Assembly: GCA_905479815.1 (NCBI GenBank)
Contig: CAJQOA010000098.1
Location: forward strand, 1 to 43,007
Source of the DNA: an uncultured Psychroserpens sp.
Lineage (GTDB): Bacteria; Bacteroidota; Bacteroidia; Flavobacteriales; Flavobacteriaceae
Length of the DNA stretch: 43,007 nt
Direction: 5' to 3'
Part shown: piece after piece, positions 18,619 through 24,834 of the stretch
How positions within the stretch are numbered: the first letter of the stretch is position 1
How the letters are laid out: each line of letters opens with the position of its first letter
The notes under the pieces: model-generated
What the model saw: the letters and a program-made list of their open reading frames with translations, nothing else
Told to the model about the DNA's origin: nothing
Database searches by the model: none
Position numbers and translations under genes: made by a program

Positions 18619-19251
18619 TTAATTACGTTTTGTATTGCGTTTAGCACGTTCCAAATCGCGTTGAGCGCGTTCCAAATCTCTTTGAGCACGTTCTAAATCA
18701 CGTTGAGCATGTTCGGTTTTTTTTGCATCTTCTTTTTTACGATCTGTACCAGATATGTAATACTTTAAATCATTTCCTAATTCTTGGATTTTATTTAAAA
18801 ACCCTTTTGAGGCGACATCAGTATCTAAATGCATGCGTAAATGACCTTTAGTGAGCTTACACTCAAAAACTTCATCTCCACTTTTACTATCAGACCATAG
18901 ATAGGTGTTACCGTTAATTTTTAAATTAGTTTTCCCTAAGGTCTTTAAGAGCATCGTTTTTACGCCAGCGTTTTTTGATTTATGAAAACTAGATCTAAAC
19001 TTGTAAGTATCATCAGAAATAGAAATTGATACTGAGCTGTTTGAGGTTTCATCATCATCATTATCTATTGAAATAGAATACGATGTCCCATTTGTTGTTG
19101 TCGTTTTTGGAGGTGTTGGAGGCTCTGGAGCCGATTGCGCATTTAATCCATACACTGAAAGAAAAGCAAATACAATTGCTAAGCTTAGTCCTTTTTTCAC
19201 ATCAATAATCTTGATGCTGTCTTGTCTGTTTTTTGATTTTGAAAAATTCAT
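18619..19251 (-). CDS. Exported protein of unknown function with C-terminal heptad repeats
   Basis: 210 residues, not recognised as a named family. It has an unusually long polar N-region (MNFSKSKNRQDSIKIIDVKK) before a hydrophobic core ending VYGLNAQ, read here as a signal peptide cleaved near residue 39. A Pro-rich and acidic Asp/Ser segment follows, then a globular middle (about 75-165). The tail has three exact AQRDLER heptads plus a degenerate fourth, predicted to form a short coiled coil. The gene has its own promoter with a TACATTTG box and the same TTAACC direct repeat as the adjacent two-component operon, so it is a likely target of that system and an envelope-stress or envelope-structure role is possible. 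Confidence 0.8.
   Translation of the reverse strand: MNFSKSKNRQDSIKIIDVKKGLSLAIVFAFLSVYGLNAQSAPEPPTPPKTTTTNGTSYSISIDNDDDETSNSSVSISISDDTYKFRSSFHKSKNAGVKTMLLKTLGKTNLKINGNTYLWSDSKSGDEVFECKLTKGHLRMHLDTDVASKGFLNKIQELGNDLKYYISGTDRKKEDAKKTEHAQRDLERAQRDLERAQRDLERAKRNTKRN
18640..18715 (-). repeat. 21-bp tandem repeats encoding AQRDLER heptads
   Basis: Three 21-bp units (ttgagcgcgttccaaatcg-type on the + strand) and a partial fourth encode AQRDLER x3 followed by AKRNTKRN. The third-position differences between units show they are not brand new. Confidence 0.8.
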
Positions 19252-19280
19252 AACTGTTCGATTTTAATGATTGTTTGATA

Positions 19281-19288
19281 CAAATGTA
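19281..19288 (-). promoter_or_regulatory. Bacteroidota -7 promoter box of the 210-aa exported protein gene
   Basis: TACATTTG on the - strand matches the Bacteroidota TAnnTTTG consensus and lies 29 nt upstream of the start at 19251. No clear TTTG box is seen at -33, which fits a promoter that needs an activator. Confidence 0.6.
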
Positions 19289-19325
19289 GCGGACAGATTT
19301 GGGTTAAAAAAGAGAATGCTAGGCG

Positions 19326-19342
19326 TTAACCTAGCATTAACC
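19326..19342 (-). promoter_or_regulatory. Direct-repeat operator upstream of the 210-aa gene
   Basis: On the - strand the site reads GGTTAATGCTAGGTTAA, i.e. two GGTTAA half-sites spaced 11 bp apart. The 11-bp period is typical of tandem OmpR/PhoB-type regulator binding. The nearer half-site ends exactly 37 nt from the TACATTTG box, the same spacing as at 21743-21759. Confidence 0.65.
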
Positions 19343-19358
19343 AAGCGTGATAATTTTA

Positions 19359-20045
19359 TTAACCTACCTTGAATTCTAAACCTACATTTCTAATACTTTC
19401 TATTGAAATTGAAGGGTCTAATTTAAAATATTTGCGAAGTCTACTAATGAATACATCCATACTTCTTCCGGAGAAAAAATCATCATTTTCCCATACAGCT
19501 TTTAAGATGTCTTCGCGTTTTAGGAGTTGATTTTTGTGATTGAAAAGATAGAGAATTAACTCGGCTTCTTTTTGTGTGAGTTGTTTTATGTAATCATTAC
19601 AAGATAATTCTTGTCGGTTAGTGTCGAAATTATAATTCCCAATAGTTATGACGTCTTCTTGAGGTAATTGACTTGCCGCTTTTTCGGTTCGCTTTAAAAT
19701 ATTATTAAGTCTTAGAACGAGCTCATCGGCTTCAAAAGGTTTTACGATATAGTCGTCTGCACCAAGCTTGAGGCCTTTTATTTTATCTTCTTTAAGCTTT
19801 CGAGCAGTAAGAAAAATGAAAGGTGTTTCAGGATTTATATCAATAACTTTTTCGGCTAAAGTAAAGCCATCCATTTTAGGCATCATGACATCAAAGACAC
19901 AAATATTAAAGGTTTCTTTTTTGAATAATTCTAAGGCTTCATTTCCGTCTTTTGCCCATGTAATTTTATATCCTGAGATTTCAAGATATTGTTTTAGAAT
20001 ATTTCCAAAGTCTAAATCATCTTCTGCTAAAAGAATACGTTTCAT
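19359..20045 (-). CDS. OmpR/PhoB-family response regulator
   Basis: 228 residues. The receiver domain (1-120) has the acidic pair D9/D10, phosphoacceptor D52 (VFDVMMPKMDG), T80 and K102 (IVKPFEADEL). The C-terminal winged helix (about 132-228) contains QLTQKEAELILYLFNHKNQLLKREDIL and the recognition region SGRSMDVFISRLRKYF. It is a DNA-binding transcription factor activated by phosphorylation from the kinase encoded 6 nt upstream. Its overall character resembles RprY-like regulators of Bacteroidota, but no orthology is claimed. The likely binding site is the TTAACC direct repeat found both in its own operon promoter and in front of the downstream exported-protein gene. Confidence 0.92.
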   Translation of the reverse strand: MKRILLAEDDLDFGNILKQYLEISGYKITWAKDGNEALELFKKETFNICVFDVMMPKMDGFTLAEKVIDINPETPFIFLTARKLKEDKIKGLKLGADDYIVKPFEADELVLRLNNILKRTEKAASQLPQEDVITIGNYNFDTNRQELSCNDYIKQLTQKEAELILYLFNHKNQLLKREDILKAVWENDDFFSGRSMDVFISRLRKYFKLDPSISIESIRNVGLEFKVG

Positions 20046-20051
20046 GTGTTT

Positions 20052-21446
20052 TTAATTAAAAGGAATGGTTAAAGTAAATGTGGTGCCTTTACCGTTTTTG
20101 CTTTTTACATCTATGTGTCCGTTATGTGCTTTTATAATTTGATTGGTATAATATAAACCGAGCCCTAAACCTTTCACATCATGAATTTCTTTATTACCTG
20201 CTCGATAGAATTTATCGAATACTTGTTTTTGATCTTTATCTGAAATCCCGATTCCGTTATCTTTTATAGAAATTTGTAAATCGGTTTGACTATCAATATT
20301 ACAATCAATACTGATATCATCACCTGCATATTTTACAGCATTTTCAAGAATATTAAGTAAAGCTGTTGTTGTATAAAACTTATCTAGATTAATACTGTTT
20401 TTTGATCCTAAAAATTTGCGATTTAAAGTGATATTTTCTGTTTTAACTGATAATAAGAAATCATCTAAAATGGTATTAATGTATTGCTCAATATTTACAG
20501 ATTCTTTATGAAGTCTAATCTCGTTATAACCTAAACTATTGTTTAAGACTTGGTCTATTAATTTTTGTAAACGTTTGTTTTGACGCTCTATAGTATTAAT
20601 GGTATTATCAACAAGTTGAGGTTGTGTTTTGATATCTTCGTTCTTAAGCATTTTTGTCGCTAAAGTAAGCGTCGCTAATGGTGTTTTAAGTTCATGAGTA
20701 ATATTGTTGACAAAGTCTGTTTTGATATCTGCAATTCTCTTTTGAGTAATCAAACTTTTAATAGAATAGTAGAGTAAACCAATGACTATAGAAAATATAA
20801 GTAAAGACAATAGTAGTAGTCCTAGCATACGTTTAAAAACAATTTTTTTCCAACCAGCAATGTCCATTTCGTCTTGAGTTTGGAACATTAAATAAAACAA
20901 GATGTCTTTGTTTTCGCCATTTACTACTTTAGTTGATGTATGGTCAGTTTGCCACAATGTTGTACTTACTCCAATTGCATTTTCTTCGGAAATAGGATCA
21001 CCAAGAATGATTCTTTTTGGTGTTTTTGCGAAGTCAAAAACGGTATCGTTTTTTATAGAATCTAATAAGATAATTGCTTTTATTTTTTTGTGGAATTTAA
21101 TTCCGTACGGAATATTATTCTTGACTAATTCTTTTTGATATTCAGTACGATAGGTCTCGTTAATAGAATCTATAACTAATTGCAGGCCATCTAAAATATC
21201 TGAGCGTGTTGCTATATTAACTTTATAATCTGAAACAGTATTAAGAAAATTATCTTGCCATATATCTGACAACGAATCTAACGCAGGAGAGAAATCATCT
21301 ATTTGCGAAATGGAACGTCTGGTTTCGGTTATAAAAGCGTCTTTTTTTAGCTTATAAGTATTATTGATTAGATATCCCTGAATAATAGATAAGGCAATTA
21401 ACCCTACAATGGAAGCAATAATTAAAAGATTGATTTTTTTCTTCAT
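20052..21446 (-). CDS. Membrane sensor histidine kinase
   Basis: 464 residues. TM1 (about 5-27) and TM2 (about 207-228) flank a periplasmic sensor region of about 180 residues with no recognised domain. The H-box is FVNNITHELKTPLATL with phospho-accepting H251. The N-box LLNILENAVKYAGDD, G1 box DNGIGISDKD, F-box VFDKFYRAG and G2 box GLGLGLYYTNQII are all intact, so it should be catalytically active. It is first in an operon with the response regulator 6 nt downstream. The mRNA has a leader of about 240 nt with possible small ORFs, and the promoter carries a direct-repeat site suggesting autoregulation. Confidence 0.92.
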   Translation of the reverse strand: MKKKINLLIIASIVGLIALSIIQGYLINNTYKLKKDAFITETRRSISQIDDFSPALDSLSDIWQDNFLNTVSDYKVNIATRSDILDGLQLVIDSINETYRTEYQKELVKNNIPYGIKFHKKIKAIILLDSIKNDTVFDFAKTPKRIILGDPISEENAIGVSTTLWQTDHTSTKVVNGENKDILFYLMFQTQDEMDIAGWKKIVFKRMLGLLLLSLLIFSIVIGLLYYSIKSLITQKRIADIKTDFVNNITHELKTPLATLTLATKMLKNEDIKTQPQLVDNTINTIERQNKRLQKLIDQVLNNSLGYNEIRLHKESVNIEQYINTILDDFLLSVKTENITLNRKFLGSKNSINLDKFYTTTALLNILENAVKYAGDDISIDCNIDSQTDLQISIKDNGIGISDKDQKQVFDKFYRAGNKEIHDVKGLGLGLYYTNQIIKAHNGHIDVKSKNGKGTTFTLTIPFN

Positions 21447-21452
21447 GCGTTT

Positions 21453-21527
21453 TTATAGTTCGCTTAAAATTAAGAATCGAATTTGATAAAATAGAGCACA
21501 ACGTCTAAAAAAAGACATCATGCTCAT
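21453..21527 (-). CDS. Possible 24-aa leader ORF directly upstream of the kinase gene
   Basis: ATG to TAA reads MSMMSFFRRCALFYQIRFLILSEL. It ends 6 nt before the kinase start, a spacing that would allow translational coupling. There is no other support, and it could be chance in this leader. Confidence 0.25.
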   Translation of the reverse strand: MSMMSFFRRCALFYQIRFLILSEL

Positions 21528-21557
21528 GATTAAGATTGATTGATGAATTCATGTGTT

Positions 21558-21653
21558 TTACTTTATTGACCTGTAACGTCTTCTTGAATTCCAGTTGTGT
21601 GATTTAGTTGTTTGGTTTCGTTCTGTAATTAAATTGTTGTTTAAAGTTCTCAT
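21558..21653 (-). CDS. Possible 31-aa basic leader peptide in the kinase operon leader
   Basis: ATG to TAA reads MRTLNNNLITERNQTT... ending NWNSRRRYRSIK. It starts about 45 nt after the TAGATTTG box. The sequence just before its ATG (atcattaaaatcaaaacatc) resembles that before the 210-aa gene (atcattaaaatcgaacagtt), so the translation-start context of the two promoters is shared. Function unknown; its position suggests a leader peptide or a small secreted or basic protein of the same regulon. Confidence 0.4.
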   Translation of the reverse strand: MRTLNNNLITERNQTTKSHNWNSRRRYRSIK

Positions 21654-21697
21654 GATGTTTTGATTTTAATGATTGATGATATACTGTTTTGATATTA

Positions 21698-21705
21698 CAA
21701 ATCTA
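21698..21705 (-). promoter_or_regulatory. Bacteroidota -7 promoter box of the two-component operon
   Basis: TAGATTTG on the - strand fits TAnnTTTG. It would start an mRNA whose leader runs roughly 240 nt to the kinase ATG. Confidence 0.6.
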
Positions 21706-21742
21706 GAGTGAACATTTCAAAAAAAAGCAGAATTTGACTAGG

Positions 21743-21759
21743 TTAACCTAGCGTTAACC
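21743..21759 (-). promoter_or_regulatory. Direct-repeat operator upstream of the two-component operon
   Basis: On the - strand the site reads GGTTAACGCTAGGTTAA, two GGTTAA half-sites 11 bp apart, ending exactly 37 nt from the TAGATTTG box. It differs from the site at 19326-19342 at one base within the 17 bp. Autoregulation by the OmpR-family regulator is inferred. Confidence 0.65.
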
Positions 21760-22070
21760 TAGTTGGCTGTGAAAAGTATAGGTAAAATAAGAGTTTATTG
21801 AAATAAGGAAAGTCTTGTTAACATTAAAGATCTTCTGAAATTTTGAAATCAATAGATTATTTTTGTAACTTTATGATAATTAAAGAAATACCTAATTATA
21901 GGTATTGTTTTACTCTCCCTATTTAAGAATTTAGTAGCATAATTAAATTAGCAATTATGGAAACTAATATTCAATTGCAATAACATTTAGATTTTGAATT
22001 TTTGATTTCATTTTAGAAATTGAAAATTCATGAAATTTATTTTAAAAATAAATCAATTAAAGAAAGCATT
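21760..22070. other. Intergenic region between divergent units
   Basis: AT-rich stretch between the two-component promoter and the 22071 gene. It holds a TATTTTTG -7-like box on the + strand at 21858-21865 that could serve the 22071-23737 pair. No RNA gene or repeat was seen. Confidence 0.4.
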
Positions 22071-22523
22071 ATGGAAATATTTGAAACCTATAACAACAAT
22101 CAAAAAATAACAATAAAGATCACTGATGTAGAATCCATTGCGAAACAAATCGGGCCTACAGTTTTTGCACTTAAAAAGAAGAGTGACCCTATGGATTTTG
22201 AAATTTTAGATAATGATTCTAATTCTGCATCTTTAACAAAAGAGCAAGCAATACAACGCACAATTTTAGCTGCTAAATTTGTTTTTATTGTAGATATGAA
22301 TCAAGAGCCAAATAAACAGAAAGCCAAGGAACGAACCCTTATTCGATATAGTGTTTATGATCAAGACAATCGAAAAACCTATTATTCTACACTTGTAGAT
22401 TTTGAAAATGAGTTTAAAGATGTTTCTGCTGAACAGTTTTCAATTGAAAAGAATATCGAGATTGTTTTAAATGAAGATCAAAAGAATAACCATAGAGAAT
22501 TTGTAAAATCATTGAACCAATAA
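22071..22523 (+). CDS. Hypothetical cytoplasmic protein
   Basis: 150 residues from the ATG at 22071, preceded by AAAGAAAG. The ORF track uses a TTG 17 codons earlier (22020), which I consider less likely. The protein is polar and charged, starts MEIFETYNNNQKITIKITDVES, has no signal peptide or membrane segment, and matches no family I recognise. Its middle (AAKFVFIVDMNQEPN, TLIRYSVYDQDNRKTYYSTLVDFENEF) suggests a small beta-rich fold. It ends 2 nt before the next gene, so the two are almost certainly cotranscribed; a shared function with that exported protein is inferred only from this. Confidence 0.65.
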   Translation: MEIFETYNNNQKITIKITDVESIAKQIGPTVFALKKKSDPMDFEILDNDSNSASLTKEQAIQRTILAAKFVFIVDMNQEPNKQKAKERTLIRYSVYDQDNRKTYYSTLVDFENEFKDVSAEQFSIEKNIEIVLNEDQKNNHREFVKSLNQ

Positions 22524-22525
22524 TT

Positions 22526-23737
22526 ATGAAAAGAGTTTTTATATTTTTGCTTACTCTGAGTGCATTAAATGCAAATGCACAAGAAGAAAACAAAGCATCT
22601 GTTAACGATTTTAATTTCGAAAGTAGTGCTAATCCTGCATTTACTATAATCGAAGAGACGCCAACAGCAATTAATACACCAGATAATATTAAGAGCCTAG
22701 CTCTTTATGTTTCTAATGGGTTTTCTAATGGGAATATTGCTTTAGAGACCAATCCATATTGGCTCATTCCTAATACTAAGGATAAATCTTACGAAGATTA
22801 TCGTGGGATTAAAAAAAACAGACACGGGAAAGATATTATTGATCCTTTTAAGGCATTACAGACCAATACTTCTTTTTCAATGGCCTTTACAAATAAAGAA
22901 TTTCAAGGGTTTGAAGAAGAAAAAAAAGTTGCAGCAATTGGTTTAAGAACCACGTTATTTCAATTATTTAGTAGAAAACAAACTGATAAAATTGTTAATG
23001 TTTTAAGTGATACAGGACAACCATATTCTGATGACGCGCTGAATAAATATAATGGTAACTTAGTTTTTACAAATGATATTGTAACGAGAGAAATGGCGGA
23101 CGAGTATGTCAAGAATAAAACAATACCACAAAGTTATATTGATACTGCTAATAAAGTTTTACAACAAAACCCAAATTATAAATCAATATATGAGGATGGT
23201 AAAGGTTTAGCTACGGCGTACTTTGATGAAATCACTGAACGAATTGTAAAGTTTTATTATAACCCGAAAAATATTAAGCCTATTTTAAGATTAGATGGGG
23301 CTATGGCATACAGTTTATTGTTTAAAGAAAATGAATTTAGTAGCAATACAGCAAAGCGTTTAGGAGGATGGATTACACTAGATTTGGCGCTTCCATTTAA
23401 TGATAAAAACTACTTCCATTTATACGCTATCAGTAGGTATATTGATAATGGTTTTAATATAGATGCTGAACAGAATTATTTTGACACAAGTTTTTGGGAT
23501 ATTGGTGGAAAACTTGAATTAGAACTAGGGAAGTTCAATTTATCATACGAATATTTACAACGTGATGGTGATGACGAACAATATAGATCTGTGGGTAATA
23601 TTACTTATCAAATCAATAAAAAAATGAGTTTAACAGGAGGTTTTGGTAAAGATTTTCCAGTAGGAGAAGATAATTTAGTTACTGTCATAGGTATAAATTG
23701 GGCATTAACCTCGGGAGAGTCGATATCCTCTAAATAA
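22526..23737 (+). CDS. Exported, probably outer-membrane, protein of unknown function
   Basis: 403 residues with signal peptide MKRVFIFLLTLSALNANAQ. The rest is rich in alternating hydrophobic and aromatic strands (for example RLGGWITLDLALPF, YFHLYAISRYIDNGFNI, WDIGGKLELELGKFNLSYEYLQR, SVGNITYQINKKMSLTGGFGKDF), as in a C-terminal outer-membrane beta-barrel. The family was not recognised. It lies 2 nt after the 22071 gene and is followed by a hairpin terminator shared with convergent hemB. Confidence 0.7.
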   Translation: MKRVFIFLLTLSALNANAQEENKASVNDFNFESSANPAFTIIEETPTAINTPDNIKSLALYVSNGFSNGNIALETNPYWLIPNTKDKSYEDYRGIKKNRHGKDIIDPFKALQTNTSFSMAFTNKEFQGFEEEKKVAAIGLRTTLFQLFSRKQTDKIVNVLSDTGQPYSDDALNKYNGNLVFTNDIVTREMADEYVKNKTIPQSYIDTANKVLQQNPNYKSIYEDGKGLATAYFDEITERIVKFYYNPKNIKPILRLDGAMAYSLLFKENEFSSNTAKRLGGWITLDLALPFNDKNYFHLYAISRYIDNGFNIDAEQNYFDTSFWDIGGKLELELGKFNLSYEYLQRDGDDEQYRSVGNITYQINKKMSLTGGFGKDFPVGEDNLVTVIGINWALTSGESISSK

Positions 23738-23745
23738 AGTAATTC

Positions 23746-23792
23746 AAAAAGGATTAGTTGCGGTGTTTTCCTATTAATCCTTTTAGTTTTTT
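23746..23792. terminator. Bidirectional terminator between the 403-aa gene and hemB
   Basis: Inverted repeat AAAAGGATTA / TAATCCTTTT with an 18-nt loop, A-run on one side and T-run (TTTTAGTTTTTT) on the other. It sits between convergent stop codons. Confidence 0.7.
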
Positions 23793-24780
23793 AATATAAC
23801 AACTTCACAACATCCTTAGCAAAGTAACTCGCAATTACATCTGCTCCAGCGCGTTTAATGGCTGTAATTTGCTCCATCATAATAGCATCATGATCTAGCC
23901 AGCCTTTCTCGGCAGCAGCTTTAAGCATTGAGTATTCACCAGAAACTTGATACACAGCAACAGGTACGTCAACTTCGTTTTTAATTTCACGTACAATATC
24001 CAAATAGCACAATCCTGGTTTTACCATCACAATATCTGCGCCTTCATCAATGTCCATTTCCGTTTCTCTAATAGCTTCAAAACGATTAGCATAATCCATT
24101 TGATATGATTTTTTATCCTTAGGAATATCTTTAACATCTGCAGGAGCAGAATCTAAAGCATCACGAAAAGGACCATAAAAAGCAGAAGCATACTTTGCAG
24201 AGTAACTCATAATACCAGTATCTACAAACCCATCATCTTCAAGCGCTTCTCTAATGGCGAGAATACGTCCATCCATCATATCGCTTGGCGCAACAAAATC
24301 TGCTCCAGCCTGAGCATGAGACAGGCTCATTTCAGCTAAAACATCAACCGTATCGTCGTTAATTATTTTTCCGTTTTGAATAATTCCGTCATGTCCAAAA
24401 GAAGAGTAAGGGTCTAGCGCAACATCTGTCATGACTATCATTTGCGGACAAATATTTTTAACCGTTTTGATAGCGCGTTGCATGAGCCCGTTAGGATTTG
24501 TAGCCTCAGTTCCTTTATTATCTTTTAAGTTATCTGGAACTTTCACAAATAATAAAACAGATTTTAAACCCAGTTTCCATAATTCTTTAACCTCATGTTC
24601 CAATAAATCCAAGCTAAAACGATAATAGTTAGGCATAGAAGGAATTTCTTGTTTGATTCCTTTTCCTTCAACAATAAACAAAGGCACCAAAAAATCATTA
24701 GGAGAAATGATTGTTTCACGAACTAAGCTTCTTATAGATTCGTTGGTTCTTAATCTTCGGTTTCTTCTTAATGGATACAT
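23791..24780 (-). CDS. hemB: Delta-aminolevulinic acid dehydratase (porphobilinogen synthase)
   Basis: 329 residues from MYPLRRNRRLR. The ORF track starts 9 codons upstream, but that start (24807) falls inside the predicted TAACTTTG promoter box, so the internal ATG is chosen. The enzyme condenses two 5-aminolevulinate molecules to porphobilinogen in the cytoplasm. Both Schiff-base lysines are present, in SYSAKYASAFYGPFR and IVMVKPGLCY. The metal-site segment is DVALDPYSSFGHDG rather than the cysteine-rich form, which places it in the zinc-independent, magnesium-responsive class. It diverges from the helicase gene and converges on the 403-aa gene. Confidence 0.96.
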   Translation of the reverse strand: MYPLRRNRRLRTNESIRSLVRETIISPNDFLVPLFIVEGKGIKQEIPSMPNYYRFSLDLLEHEVKELWKLGLKSVLLFVKVPDNLKDNKGTEATNPNGLMQRAIKTVKNICPQMIVMTDVALDPYSSFGHDGIIQNGKIINDDTVDVLAEMSLSHAQAGADFVAPSDMMDGRILAIREALEDDGFVDTGIMSYSAKYASAFYGPFRDALDSAPADVKDIPKDKKSYQMDYANRFEAIRETEMDIDEGADIVMVKPGLCYLDIVREIKNEVDVPVAVYQVSGEYSMLKAAAEKGWLDHDAIMMEQITAIKRAGADVIASYFAKDVVKLLY

Positions 24781-24804
24781 AGTTTTTCTTACTTTTATGG
24801 AATA

Positions 24805-24812
24805 CAAAGTTA
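24805..24812 (-). promoter_or_regulatory. -7 promoter box of hemB
   Basis: TAACTTTG on the - strand matches TAnnTTTG and lies 24 nt before the ATG at 24780. It helps decide the hemB start. Confidence 0.55.
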
Positions 24813-24834
24813 ATGATTAAAACCCATTTTTATA

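Noticed and set aside
22020-22070. TTG at 22020 as start of the 150-aa gene
   Set aside because: An ATG 17 codons later has a purine-rich upstream stretch; the extension is not supported by any motif, though it cannot be excluded.
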